A DNA stretch of 64,000 nt, from assembly GCF_003668995.1 (NCBI RefSeq), contig NZ_CP033068.1, forward strand, positions 3,782,001-3,846,000. The letters run 5' to 3'. This document shows, piece after piece, positions 26,263 through 35,447 of the stretch (its first letter is position 1; each line of letters opens with the position of its first letter). The position numbers were made by a program, and so were the translations under genes. The notes under the pieces are model-generated. The model saw nothing but the letters and a program-made list of their open reading frames with translations. It made no database searches and was not told the origin of the DNA. This stretch comes from Flavobacterium sp. 140616W15. Its GTDB lineage: Bacteria; Bacteroidota; Bacteroidia; Flavobacteriales; Flavobacteriaceae.

Positions 26263-26772
26263 ATGAAAAAGATTATTACACTTGCGTTTTTATTCGTATT
26301 TGGTTTAACTCAAGCACAGCAAGCATTTAGCGGAAAAGGAGACACTAAAGTTAACATTGGTGCAAACATTCAAGATGGTGGTACTGGAATTCAAGGTTCT
26401 ATAGATTTTGGTCTAGGAGAAAATTTTTCTGTTGGAATTGTAAGTAGCTATTTATTAGATGTAAAAGAATATAATGTATTTGACGGAACTTTAAAGCCAG
26501 CTTTTAAAGATCGTTTTGACGCAAAGGTTAGAATGAACGCAAACTTAGGTAGCGTGATAAATGTTGATGAAAAACTAGATGTTTACCCAGGTTTAAGCCT
26601 TGGATTAAGAAATTTTGGTGGTCATGTTGGTGGACGTTATTTCTTTACAGATGGATTTGGAGTATTCACTGAACTTGGTTTTCCAATTGCTAAATATGGT
26701 AACAACGACAAAATATTTGATCATTTAAACAATCAATTTACTTTTAGCTTAGGTGCTTCTTTTAGTTTATAG
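26263..26772 (+). CDS. Outer membrane beta-barrel protein, DUF6646-like
   Basis: The 169-residue protein has signal peptide MKKIITLAFLFVFGLTQA, cleaved before QQAFSG. The mature part is rich in glycine and alternating hydrophobic residues (about eight predicted beta strands) and ends with the aromatic-containing strand FTFSLGASFSL, as in small outer-membrane barrels. The pattern agrees with a flavobacterial family of unknown function that I recall as DUF6646. It is monocistronic, with terminator. Confidence 0.75.
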   Translation: MKKIITLAFLFVFGLTQAQQAFSGKGDTKVNIGANIQDGGTGIQGSIDFGLGENFSVGIVSSYLLDVKEYNVFDGTLKPAFKDRFDAKVRMNANLGSVINVDEKLDVYPGLSLGLRNFGGHVGGRYFFTDGFGVFTELGFPIAKYGNNDKIFDHLNNQFTFSLGASFSL

Positions 26773-26814
26773 AAAAAAGACATCTAATTTCAGCTAAATA
26801 GCTTAATCATATCC

Positions 26815-26850
26815 AAAAGACCATTTGAAAATTCAAATGGTCTTTTTTTT
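26815..26850 (+). terminator. Terminator after the outer membrane protein gene
   Basis: A 15-bp perfect stem (26815-26829 with 26832-26846), a 2-base loop and a T-run. Confidence 0.9.
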
Positions 26851-26886
26851 TACTACAAACTTACTAGCAATCAATTATTTATTAAA

Positions 26887-26894
26887 TACATTTG
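26887..26894 (+). promoter_or_regulatory. -7 element of the lipoprotein gene
   Basis: TACATTTG is a perfect -7 match, 24 bp before ATG 26919. No TTG lies at the ideal upstream distance. Confidence 0.5.
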
Positions 26895-26918
26895 TATTAA
26901 ATTATTTACACTGCAATT

Positions 26919-27704
26919 ATGAAAAAATTTATCGAAAATACTTTTTACTGTACATCAATAGCATTTTTAATACTTACAGCTACGTCATGTAAAGATTCCA
27001 AAAAGGAAACTGAAAAAGAACAGCCTAATAGCTTCGCAGGTACTTGGATTGCAAAAAACTTTATAGACGATATAATTATTGATAATGGAATCAAAACCAT
27101 TAACAATGGTGTTACAGAGATAATAGTACCAGAAAATTTAAAAGACAGTATTACTTTTATTAATGAAGATCTCGAAAAAAGCAAACATTTGGCTTCTTTT
27201 AAGAACGACACTTTAGTCAACCATTTGTATGAAACCAAAACTCAAAAAGCAGTAATTCAAGACGGGAATTTAATACTACTACCACTTGATGAACGTTATC
27301 ATTCACAAGAATATGTCAAAGCAGATAGCTCATTGGTCAAAAAAGCAAAAGAGACAAACGTAACTGTACTTCGTCTTTTAATAAATAAAACACTCTCAGA
27401 GAACACCTATTCAATCAAATCTTCAAAAACTGAAATTAAGTTTACTGAAGACGGGAAAGTAAGTGGTCTTTCAAATTTTAAAGACTATTATATTAGCATC
27501 AATGGCGATTCAGCAGATACTCGAGGCATAACAGCAATACGCTTTACCACTGTTGATGGATCTGATAAAAAATTAGGTATTGAATTTCAAAAAGATAAAA
27601 TAGAATTATATGACCTTGTACTTCTAACTAAGTCTGATGAAAAGCCATCTTATAGAAAAGGCAAATTATTGTATTCATTAAGAATAATAAAACCCAAAAA
27701 ATAA
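26919..27704 (+). CDS. Lipoprotein of unknown function
   Basis: The 261-residue protein has a lipoprotein signal with lipobox TATSC (cysteine about 24), followed by a charged linker. Residues about 38-125 and 140-260 look like two beta-rich parts. The first starts with FAGTWIAKNF and the second contains YSIKSSKTEIKFTEDGKVSG, reminiscent of lipocalin-like stability domains seen in Bacteroidetes lipoproteins. I do not recognise a named family. It is monocistronic between its own promoter and terminator. Confidence 0.65.
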   Translation: MKKFIENTFYCTSIAFLILTATSCKDSKKETEKEQPNSFAGTWIAKNFIDDIIIDNGIKTINNGVTEIIVPENLKDSITFINEDLEKSKHLASFKNDTLVNHLYETKTQKAVIQDGNLILLPLDERYHSQEYVKADSSLVKKAKETNVTVLRLLINKTLSENTYSIKSSKTEIKFTEDGKVSGLSNFKDYYISINGDSADTRGITAIRFTTVDGSDKKLGIEFQKDKIELYDLVLLTKSDEKPSYRKGKLLYSLRIIKPKK

Positions 27705-27745
27705 ACAACTGTAAAACAGAATGTAGTATTTACTTACATAGTCTC

Positions 27746-27778
27746 AAAAAAGCAACTCATACGGGTTGCTTTTTTTTA
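27746..27778 (+). terminator. Terminator after the lipoprotein gene
   Basis: The stem AAAAAAGCAACTC with GGGTTGCTTTTTT, loop ATAC, then a T-run. Confidence 0.85.
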
Positions 27779-27954
27779 TATCATAAATTCTCAAAAAAGA
27801 AAAGAACCGATATCGCGCGAAGTCAACATTTTTCAGCCATTATCTAATACACAACATCAAAACAACATCATTACACAATTAATATTTAAAACAGATATTT
27901 TTTTTATTATCTGTACTTTTTATCTAAAATAAATAATAATATATAATTTTTATT

Positions 27955-27976
27955 TACATTCGTGTAATCGATTACA
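27955..27976 (+). promoter_or_regulatory. -7 element overlapped by a LacI-type operator
   Basis: TACATTCG at 27955-27962 is a near-consensus -7 element. Immediately after it, TGTAATCGATTACA (27963-27976) is a perfect 14-bp palindrome with the central CG of LacI/PurR-family operators (TGnAAnCGnTTnCA type). Its place over the probable transcription start suggests repression of the pectate lyase gene until sugar is present. The regulator is not in this window. Confidence 0.6.
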
Positions 27977-28043
27977 TTTTAATAATAAAACAACCGTTAA
28001 CAGTAATCTATTCAAAACCAAACATTAACAAAAAACCAAAATT

Positions 28044-30599
28044 ATGAAGAAACTATTACTTTTTTTGACAATTTCACTTGCTTCTATCCAAATATGGGCA
28101 CAACAAGTATCCATTAACGAAGCTACTGGATGGCTAGAATCTGCATATGTAAAATGGCAACCTGTTGCTAACGCTCAAAGCTACAATGTGTACTATACAG
28201 GAATGGGAATAACAGATCAAAAAATAGACAATCAACTTATACGCAGCTACGGAAGCTACTATCGTGCAGACATACCAGGGATAAAAGCTGGCACATACAC
28301 TATAAAAATAAAACCGGTGATAGCAGGCTCAGAAGGAACTGGCTCAACAACAACAGCAATTACAGTAAAATCACATGACCGTGCTGGATTTGCCTTTACT
28401 AACGGTCGCGTACCCGGAGCGTACAATTTAGATGGCACTCCTAAGAATGGAGCAGTAATAATTTATATAACAGAAACTACTAAAAACACAGTTTCATTGG
28501 CTGTAACTGGAGCAACACCAAGTCCATCAGTAGGCTTACAATCGATATTGGATGGATATAAAAAAGGCAAAGATTTACGCCCACTAATTATACGTATGAT
28601 TGGACAGATAACAGATCTTGATTATATGTTAGCGGGTGATATCGTAATCGAAAATAATAATGCAACAGCATCTTACATCACTCTAGAAGGAATTGGGGAT
28701 GATGCTGTAGCCGATGGATGGGGAATACGAATCAAGAATGCATCTAATATCGAGATACGTAATATTGGTACTATGAACTGCAACAGTGGCGAAGGTGATA
28801 ATATTGGTCTTCAACAAAACAATGAATATGTTTGGGTGCATAATTGCGATTTCTTTTATGGAAATGCAGGCAGCGATGCCGATCAAATAAAAGGGGATGG
28901 TGCATTAGATAGCAAAAAATCAAATTACGTTACATTCTCATACAATCACTTTTGGGATAGTGGCAAATCAAATCTTTTAGGCTTAAGCGAAGGAGTTAAT
29001 CCTGGATATATCACCTATCATCATAATTGGTATGATCACTCTGACTCACGCCATCCACGTGTGCGTTATTATTCAGCCCATATATACAACAACTATTATG
29101 ATGGAAATTCTAAATACGGTTCAGGAGCTACTTTGGGTTCTTCTCTATTTATGGAAGCAAACTATTTTCGCAATGCTAAAAACCCAATGCTAATCTCTAT
29201 GCAAGGTACTGACATATGGAACAGCACAAAACAAGCAAATGACCCTGGGAACCAAGGGACCTTTTCAGGTGAAGCAGGTGGATCAATAAAAGCATTTAAT
29301 AATATATTAGACACGTCTATTGCTACCAACTCAATGCGCTTTGTAGCCTATGCCGACACGAATCCTTTATATAATATTACTGGTAAAATTAATTCTACAA
29401 TAGACTTCGACGCCTATGTAGCTCTCACAAGAAATGAACAAGTACCAGCAACCGTTAAATCAAGTGCAGGAGGAAATACCTATAACAACTTCGACACCAA
29501 TTTGGCAATAATGTATCCATATACTCCCGATAGTCCAGAAGATGCAAAAACAAAAGTTATGCAATACGCTGGTCGTATGAGTGGTGGTGATTTTAAATTT
29601 AGTTTTAACAATGCTGTAGATGACGCTTCGTATGCAGTGAACACCCCTTTAAAAAATGCATTAATAAGCTACAAAACTACTTTGAAAGCAATTCAAGGCG
29701 AACAAACTATACCTAGCAGTAGTCAAACGCTAATTGCAACAACGAATAATGTTAGCCAAGAGGTAGCAGAAAACACAGCTATAGAGCCTATTGTTTTAAC
29801 TTGGGGAGGTGATGCTACAGATGCAATTATATCTGGGCTTCCTGAATCAGGAGTTAGCGCAGTAAAAAATACTTCTGCAAAAACAATTACAATCACAGGA
29901 ACTCCTACTACTACTCTATCCTATTCAGTGACTACAATTGGATCATTAGGAACTCCAGCAACGTTGTCAGGGACAGTTAAAGTTATACCAACAGGAAGTG
30001 CATCTGGAACTCAAATACACAACTTTACAGCATCTATCAAAGAAAGCTCATTCTACAACATCACTGGTAACATGAATTCCTCGGCAGGATCTGTAAACTA
30101 TTCTGGTTTAGCATTAACTGCACGCCTAAAGATAGAAACAAGCACAACTATAACATATACTACAACTAATGAGTCAACATTAACCTTGGTATTTGACAAT
30201 GCTTTTTCAGGAAAAGTAAAAATTAACGGTATAAACTACACTGCAAGTGCAGGAATTGTTTCTATCACAGTACCGGCAGGAAATAATACCATAACAAAGG
30301 GAGATACAGCAAATTTATACTATATAAGCACCGAGTACAAAACTACATTAGGTGTGGATAAAACTGTTGAAGCAAAAAAAATAATCTTATATCCTAATCC
30401 AGTGACTGATTATTTACACTTATCAAACTCAAATCAAAATATAGAGAAAGTAATGATTTACAATATGAATGGTTCATTGGTAAAAACCACTGGGAAAGAT
30501 ATTGAAACAATTGATATGAGTCATTTGACTTCTGGGAATTACTTAGTAAAAGTACAAACAACAGAAGGCACTTTAAACCAAATAATAATTAAAAAGTAA
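28044..30599 (+). CDS. Secreted pectate lyase (PL1-like) with T9SS sorting domain
   Basis: The 851-residue secreted enzyme is predicted to cleave pectate by beta-elimination. Order: signal peptide (1-19), fibronectin-III-like domain (about 22-110), right-handed beta-helix catalytic domain (about 115-460), an Ig-like linker (about 570-660), a carbohydrate-binding-like module (about 655-765) and a C-terminal type IX sorting domain (about 775-851, ILYPNPVTDYL to IIIKK). PL1 signatures are VWVHNCDF, GALDSKKSNYVTFSYNHFWD and DHSDSRHPRVR, whose arginine is the expected catalytic base. It should be displayed or released through type IX secretion. It stands alone, with a LacI-type operator upstream. 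Confidence 0.88.
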   Translation: MKKLLLFLTISLASIQIWAQQVSINEATGWLESAYVKWQPVANAQSYNVYYTGMGITDQKIDNQLIRSYGSYYRADIPGIKAGTYTIKIKPVIAGSEGTGSTTTAITVKSHDRAGFAFTNGRVPGAYNLDGTPKNGAVIIYITETTKNTVSLAVTGATPSPSVGLQSILDGYKKGKDLRPLIIRMIGQITDLDYMLAGDIVIENNNATASYITLEGIGDDAVADGWGIRIKNASNIEIRNIGTMNCNSGEGDNIGLQQNNEYVWVHNCDFFYGNAGSDADQIKGDGALDSKKSNYVTFSYNHFWDSGKSNLLGLSEGVNPGYITYHHNWYDHSDSRHPRVRYYSAHIYNNYYDGNSKYGSGATLGSSLFMEANYFRNAKNPMLISMQGTDIWNSTKQANDPGNQGTFSGEAGGSIKAFNNILDTSIATNSMRFVAYADTNPLYNITGKINSTIDFDAYVALTRNEQVPATVKSSAGGNTYNNFDTNLAIMYPYTPDSPEDAKTKVMQYAGRMSGGDFKFSFNNAVDDASYAVNTPLKNALISYKTTLKAIQGEQTIPSSSQTLIATTNNVSQEVAENTAIEPIVLTWGGDATDAIISGLPESGVSAVKNTSAKTITITGTPTTTLSYSVTTIGSLGTPATLSGTVKVIPTGSASGTQIHNFTASIKESSFYNITGNMNSSAGSVNYSGLALTARLKIETSTTITYTTTNESTLTLVFDNAFSGKVKINGINYTASAGIVSITVPAGNNTITKGDTANLYYISTEYKTTLGVDKTVEAKKIILYPNPVTDYLHLSNSNQNIEKVMIYNMNGSLVKTTGKDIETIDMSHLTSGNYLVKVQTTEGTLNQIIIKK

Positions 30600-30619
30600 C
30601 CGCTATCAAATTATTAATC

Positions 30620-30657
30620 AACATAAAAGGCTTCCGTTGTTGGAAGCCTTTTATGTT
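30620..30657 (+). terminator. Terminator after the pectate lyase gene
   Basis: A perfect 16-bp stem (AACATAAAAGGCTTCC with its complement) encloses a short loop. It lacks a long T-tract beyond the stem, so it may also act as an mRNA 3' stabiliser. Confidence 0.75.
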
Positions 30658-30762
30658 ATTGCAACTATATTGCAAAATATATCTTAAAAAGCAAAATCAA
30701 CAAAAAAATACACACAACATGCACTAATTAAATCACTTACGTATAAAAGCAACTAAGTTGCA

Positions 30763-31164
30763 TTATCTATTTCTGTTTCTAAACTCCTGTTGCTCCGTTA
30801 GCTTACCAAACTCTCTTACAAACTTTTTAATTGTACTGAGATTAACCATTACAAAGAACAACATCCCCAAAAAGATTGTTATCCAACTATAAATAAGCTT
30901 TACACCTGAAATATCTGAAGCCACTACACTAAAAACAATAGTTGGCAATATGGAAAGTATCAAAGTAAGTCCTAAACACAATATTAGAGGTGATATGAAA
31001 TAACTAATAATAGAAGTAAAGCCTATCTTCCTAAATATAGCTGCAATAAGTGTCAATCCTACAATACCAAAGATTAAAACCGCAAATCCGTAGATTAAGA
31101 CCGAATCTGTTGCTTTATTGATTTCGGTTTCATAACCGAAAAATCTATTAAAATTGAATTCCAT
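30763..31164 (-). CDS. Small membrane protein, last gene of the LemA-GIDE operon
   Basis: The start at 31162-31164 (MEFNFNRFFGYE) is preferred to one 10 codons earlier; it overlaps the lemA 3' end by 17 bp. The 133-residue product has three hydrophobic helices (about 20-45, 50-80 and 88-115) and a basic, glutamine-rich tail (REFGKLTEQQEFRNRNR). I do not recognise the family. Its position after lemA and the GIDE gene suggests it forms part of the same membrane assembly. Confidence 0.65.
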   Translation of the reverse strand: MEFNFNRFFGYETEINKATDSVLIYGFAVLIFGIVGLTLIAAIFRKIGFTSIISYFISPLILCLGLTLILSILPTIVFSVVASDISGVKLIYSWITIFLGMLFFVMVNLSTIKKFVREFGKLTEQQEFRNRNR

Positions 31165-31711
31165 TATATGCTTTTTCTTGTGTTGAAACTTCAAATAACG
31201 TTTGTGTATGATACCCTAACATTTTTGCCAAAATAAGATTAGGAAATTCCTGAATACCGATATTATAAAGATTTACACTATCGTTAAAAAACTCTCTTCT
31301 ATCAGCGATTTTATCTTCCATTTGTGAAACTCGCTTTTGTAATTCCAGAAAATTAGAATTAGATGCTAGTGTTGGATAATTTTCTGAAACAGCAAACAAT
31401 GTTTTCAGAGATTTAGAAAACTCATTGGCATTTTCTATTTTCTCATCGACTGTTTTAGAATTTAAGAAATCTGTACGAAGCTTAGTCAAATTAGTTAGCA
31501 TCGCAGTTTCGTGTTCCATAAATTTAGACGCAACTTTAACCAGTTCAGGTACTTCTTCGGCTCTTTGCATCAATATAACATCAATGTTCCTAAAAGCTTT
31601 TTCGAAGTTGTTTTTGAGCATAACCAGCTTATTATACGTACCGATAAAAAAGTTAACTAGTATAATTACTAGAATTAACCCCACGATTAAAGCAATATTT
31701 TGTGCTGACAT
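31148..31711 (-). CDS. lemA: LemA family protein
   Basis: The 187-residue protein has an N-terminal TM helix (about 4-24) followed by a long helical bundle. Family motifs are YNKLVMLKNNFEKAFRNIDVILMQRAEEVPELVKV (given here only as residues about 26-60; key elements are the N-x-x-x-A-x-x-x-I-D core and the R-x-x-x-x-P-x-L segment) and YNIGIQEFPNLILAKMLGY near the C-terminus. LemA proteins are membrane-anchored and of unsettled function, often paired with GIDE/TPM-domain proteins in envelope stress. It starts 7 bp after the GIDE gene stop. Confidence 0.9.
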   Translation of the reverse strand: MSAQNIALIVGLILVIILVNFFIGTYNKLVMLKNNFEKAFRNIDVILMQRAEEVPELVKVASKFMEHETAMLTNLTKLRTDFLNSKTVDEKIENANEFSKSLKTLFAVSENYPTLASNSNFLELQKRVSQMEDKIADRREFFNDSVNLYNIGIQEFPNLILAKMLGYHTQTLFEVSTQEKAYNGIQF

Positions 31712-31718
31712 AATGTAT

Positions 31719-32762
31719 TTAGTTTAAAATGATATAGATAAGTATAAATGTGATAAAAAATAATGTTGTTAAAAATGAAACTAACAATGGTTGATATTTG
31801 TTCCTAAATGAGATACTTTGAGGTATTGCAACACCAAAAACTCCATTAGAATCTCCTTTTCTTAGAACAGTATTACCTTGATCTGAATCGGCATAACCAA
31901 TGAGCAAAATATAATCATTGTGTTTTAAATAGGTTTCGGAATATCTCTTTTTTCCTCCTTCTTGCTTATCGATTCTGTCAAAATAGAATTCTAACCCTTC
32001 TCCATTTACAGCAACACTTCCGGTTTCGTCTTTTATTTTAAAATCTCCTACTTTTAGCTCTGTAAATATAGTTCTATACGATCTTTTCCCATCATCATCC
32101 GCAGGTCCTTCTTCTTCGATGGTATAATAATATCCTATGCAGGGCTTGCTGAAATAAGGCGAAATAATAGGTTCAATTTCTTCTAAATCTCCCTCTACTT
32201 CTACCAATCCCATAGCAATTGCATTCATCTTAGAAGTGGGTAAAACTGCCTGAAGCTTAAGAAACTTGCTTTTATTACTAGGAAAGAAAATAAATTTTAT
32301 GAAAATAAGTCCTGGAATAATAAAGAAAAGAAAATGTAATTTCTCTATATAAACCAATCCATAAAATCCCCCAATAACTCCAATCATCATAAGCAAACCA
32401 AGGAGTTTCTTGCCTAAGGTAGTTTCTTTAATTTTATGTTTTCTATTGAATTTTTCTCTTTCTTCTTTATCCGTTTTACTACTTCTAATTCCTGAGTAAA
32501 ACATACCGATAATACCAAGTATGAAAACAGATGCAAATAAAAAGAAGAAAACCATAAGTGTATATTTGGAATCAACCAGAAAACTCAAACCAATAAACGA
32601 TGGGCATAAAACAAAAAATAACCATGTTGGGAATTTTAAGTTATATAAGCCCGAAAGCATTATAGTTTGAAACAAGGCGATCCCAAGACTGAAAAACATT
32701 AAGAAAATGACCATACCGCCATCTACTTTGTTTTGATCAAAAAATGCAAAAAATTCGTTCAT
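31719..32762 (-). CDS. Membrane protein with GIDE (MUL1-like) domain
   Basis: The 347-residue protein has a cluster of TM helices in its first ~165 residues (about 15-35, 42-62, 68-92, 115-140 and 142-160), a beta-rich cytosolic or membrane-adjacent domain (about 170-310) and a final TM helix (about 322-345). The segment MGLVEVEGDLEEIEPIISPY, then CIGYYYTIEEE and FKIKDETGSVAVNGEG, match the GIDE/BAM domain of eukaryotic mitochondrial E3 ligase MUL1, without any RING finger. Bacterial versions are typically next to lemA, as here. Role: probably membrane stress or membrane perturbation sensing. Confidence 0.8.
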   Translation of the reverse strand: MNEFFAFFDQNKVDGGMVIFLMFFSLGIALFQTIMLSGLYNLKFPTWLFFVLCPSFIGLSFLVDSKYTLMVFFFLFASVFILGIIGMFYSGIRSSKTDKEEREKFNRKHKIKETTLGKKLLGLLMMIGVIGGFYGLVYIEKLHFLFFIIPGLIFIKFIFFPSNKSKFLKLQAVLPTSKMNAIAMGLVEVEGDLEEIEPIISPYFSKPCIGYYYTIEEEGPADDDGKRSYRTIFTELKVGDFKIKDETGSVAVNGEGLEFYFDRIDKQEGGKKRYSETYLKHNDYILLIGYADSDQGNTVLRKGDSNGVFGVAIPQSISFRNKYQPLLVSFLTTLFFITFILIYIILN

Positions 32763-32797
32763 TATTAAAAATAAGGATTATTCAATATTGGAAATCA

Positions 32798-33610
32798 TTA
32801 AAACACAATTTCGACTTGACTAGAAAGTAACCTTCGAATCTTATTTCGTTCTGAATCTGAAATAGGATTGTTACTTAAATCTAAACCTATTAATTGTTGT
32901 AATTTATTGACTTCGTTAGGAATTTCAGTAATATTATTATGACTTAAAATCAGAAACTTAATATTCTTAAATTGTAAAATTGCTACCGGAAAAGTATCTA
33001 ATTTAGTATTAGATAAATTTAACTCTACTACCATTTCGGGTTTTAACTTTGCTTCTTCTAATTTATAAAAGGTTGACTTTTCTTTTTTCATCCCTTCTTT
33101 CCTTTGTATTAAAAGACCTGCGGCAGCCAAAATAAGTGATGTTAAGAAAAAGATACATAGAAAAGCAACCCAAATAGGAGAATCATCTTTTTCATGAGTA
33201 AAAAGCCTTAAATAAACGAAATAAGCCAATCCTCCAAGCATGGTTAAAAATAATCCCAGCACTATTAAAAACAAAATATTTTTAAAAATTACAAAGAGCA
33301 CTTTTTTAACTCCCGTTCTATTTTTACTAAATATAACGTATGTTGCAAAAACAATAACAAGAAACCAAAACACAGCAACAGCTATTTGGATAATCTTCGT
33401 GCCATTCTCTATGATTGAGAAAGATATAGCAACAGGAAACATTAAAGCAAACCAAATAATAAAAGCAGTAAATCCAATAGAGAAACATCCCATTTTTTCT
33501 TTTTTGCCCGATGACTTAAGCCACATATAAGCAATTAGAACAGAAAGCGCCATCACTCCTAAGAAACCATATCCGAAAGGAGTAAGTCCTGCTAAAAAAA
33601 TCAAACTCAT
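32798..33610 (-). CDS. Membrane protein with C-terminal leucine-rich repeats
   Basis: The 270-residue protein has about five TM helices in residues 1-165 and a soluble C-terminus with about three leucine-rich repeats (VVELNLSNTKLDTFP, IKFLILSHNNITEIP, LIGLDLSNNPISDSE). The combination of multi-pass membrane part and short LRR tail is unusual. It is the first gene of the minus-strand operon leading into the GIDE and LemA genes (35-bp gap), so the LRR tail may present a docking surface to that complex. No named family is recognised. Confidence 0.75.
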   Translation of the reverse strand: MSLIFLAGLTPFGYGFLGVMALSVLIAYMWLKSSGKKEKMGCFSIGFTAFIIWFALMFPVAISFSIIENGTKIIQIAVAVFWFLVIVFATYVIFSKNRTGVKKVLFVIFKNILFLIVLGLFLTMLGGLAYFVYLRLFTHEKDDSPIWVAFLCIFFLTSLILAAAGLLIQRKEGMKKEKSTFYKLEEAKLKPEMVVELNLSNTKLDTFPVAILQFKNIKFLILSHNNITEIPNEVNKLQQLIGLDLSNNPISDSERNKIRRLLSSQVEIVF

Positions 33611-33745
33611 TTTAATAATTTTTCAAAATATTATTTGGTTACTTAATTATCATTTCAGCTTCTATTTACACAAAACAACATCAGAAATAACAAAACATTT
33701 CATACTAAAATGCTAATTTAAATAAAACACTATGAATTAAGCAAT

Positions 33746-33791
33746 AAAAAAAACCGCTTCTCCCAAATAATATGGAAAAAAGCGGTTTTTA
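33746..33791 (-). terminator. Terminator after the ALDH7-type gene
   Basis: The stem AAAAACCGCTT / AAGCGGTTTTT with a loop of about 20 bases lies downstream of the aldehyde dehydrogenase on the minus strand, with a T-run on that strand. Confidence 0.75.
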
Positions 33792-33808
33792 CATCAATGA
33801 TTCTAATC

Positions 33809-35362
33809 TTACAAATCAAATTTTATTCCTTGTGCCAATGGCAAACTTGTAGTATAATTGATAGTATTAGTTTGGCGACGCATGTATATTTTCCAAGCAT
33901 CAGAACCTGATTCACGACCTCCACCAGTTTCTTTTTCACCACCAAAAGCTCCACCGATTTCAGCACCCGAAGTTCCTATGTTTACGTTTGCAATTCCACA
34001 ATCAGAACCTACAACAGATAAGAAATATTCTGCTTCACGCAAATTATTAGTCATAATTGCCGAAGACAAACCTTGAGCAACTCCGTTTTGAATGTCAACT
34101 GCATTTTCTACAGTTCCGCTATATTTTATCAAATATAAAACGGGAGCAAATGTTTCGTGTTGTACGATTTCAAATGAGTTTTCTGCTTCAGCAATAGCTG
34201 GTTTTACATAACATCCACTTTCGTAACCTTCTCCAGAAAGTACGCCACCTTCTACAAGGATTTTACCACCTTCAGCAACAACTTTGGTTAAGGCATTAGC
34301 ATACATCTCTACAGCATGCGTGTCAATTAGCGGACCAACATGGTTGTTTTCGTCCAAAGGATTTCCGATACGCAATTGTTTGTAAGCTGAAACAATAGCA
34401 TCTTTTACTTTATCATAAATACTTTCGTGAATGATTAAACGACGTGTAGATGTACAACGTTGTCCTGCAGTTCCTACCGCTCCAAAAACAGCACCAATCA
34501 CAGTCATTTTTATATCTGCATCTGGAGTAACAATAATAGCGTTGTTTCCTCCTAACTCTAATAACGATTTGCCTAAACGTCCTGCAACTGTTTGAGCAAC
34601 AATTTTACCCATTCGAGTAGAACCTGTAGCTGAAACTAAAGGAATACGTTTATCTGCAGTCATTAACTCTCCTACTTTATAATCTCCATTAATCAAGCAA
34701 GAAATACCTTCTGGAAGATTGTTCTCTTTAATTACCTGTGCAATTATATTCTGGCAAGCGATACCACAAAGAGGTGTTTTCTCTGATGGTTTCCAAACAC
34801 AAACATCACCACAAATCCAAGCCAAAGCTGTATTCCAAGACCAAACTGCTACTGGGAAATTAAATGCCGAAATAATTCCGACAACTCCCATTGGGTGGTA
34901 TTGCTCATACATACGGTGTCCAGGTCGCTCCGAATGCATTGTTAGTCCGTGAAGCTGACGTGACAATCCTACTGCGAAATCGCAAATATCAATCATCTCT
35001 TGAACTTCTCCATATCCTTCTTGTAATGATTTCCCCATTTCGTAAGAAACCAATTTACCTAAAGCTTCTTTATTCTGACGTAATTTTTCTCCAAACTGAC
35101 GTACGATTTCTCCACGTTGTGGCGCTGGCATAAGTCTGAAAACTTTAAATGCCTCTGTCGCTGTTTGCATTACTTTTTCGTAATCGGCAGCTGTTGATGT
35201 TTTTACCGATGCTATTAATTTTCCGTCTACTGGCGAAAAGCTTTCAAGAATATCACCTGAAGAAAAGTTATTTAGTCCAGTTGATGTTCCTTCGTTTATG
35301 GCTTTTATACCCAATTGCGCCAATGCGTCTTTCATTCCGAATTGCTCTGCTATTGTTATCAT
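33809..35362 (-). CDS. amaB: ALDH7-type aldehyde dehydrogenase (aminoadipate semialdehyde / P6C dehydrogenase)
   Basis: The 517-residue NAD-dependent dehydrogenase is of the antiquitin family, which oxidises L-2-aminoadipate 6-semialdehyde (in equilibrium with piperideine-6-carboxylate) in lysine catabolism. Motifs are FNFPVAVWSWN (about 169-179), the NAD-binding VSATGSTRMGK, ELGGNNAIIV with the catalytic glutamate (about 269), and GTAGQRCTSTRR with the catalytic cysteine (about 302). The ALDH7-specific C-terminal GAEIGGAFGGEKETGGGRESG is present. No lysine genes adjoin it, but a hydroxylysine-kinase-like fusion at 52624-54930 could feed the same intermediate. Substrate assignment is from family resemblance. 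Confidence 0.88.
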   Translation of the reverse strand: MITIAEQFGMKDALAQLGIKAINEGTSTGLNNFSSGDILESFSPVDGKLIASVKTSTAADYEKVMQTATEAFKVFRLMPAPQRGEIVRQFGEKLRQNKEALGKLVSYEMGKSLQEGYGEVQEMIDICDFAVGLSRQLHGLTMHSERPGHRMYEQYHPMGVVGIISAFNFPVAVWSWNTALAWICGDVCVWKPSEKTPLCGIACQNIIAQVIKENNLPEGISCLINGDYKVGELMTADKRIPLVSATGSTRMGKIVAQTVAGRLGKSLLELGGNNAIIVTPDADIKMTVIGAVFGAVGTAGQRCTSTRRLIIHESIYDKVKDAIVSAYKQLRIGNPLDENNHVGPLIDTHAVEMYANALTKVVAEGGKILVEGGVLSGEGYESGCYVKPAIAEAENSFEIVQHETFAPVLYLIKYSGTVENAVDIQNGVAQGLSSAIMTNNLREAEYFLSVVGSDCGIANVNIGTSGAEIGGAFGGEKETGGGRESGSDAWKIYMRRQTNTINYTTSLPLAQGIKFDL

Positions 35363-35447
35363 TGTAACTTTTTGGTTAGAAATTGTTATATTTTTTTATG
35401 TAAATATATTTGAATTTATCTATCTATTAAAATTTTATTACGTGTGG

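Noticed and set aside
27820..27835. GATATC / GCGCG palindromic words before the pectate lyase gene as a regulatory site
   Set aside because: They are short, do not form one coherent site, and lie well upstream of the probable promoter.
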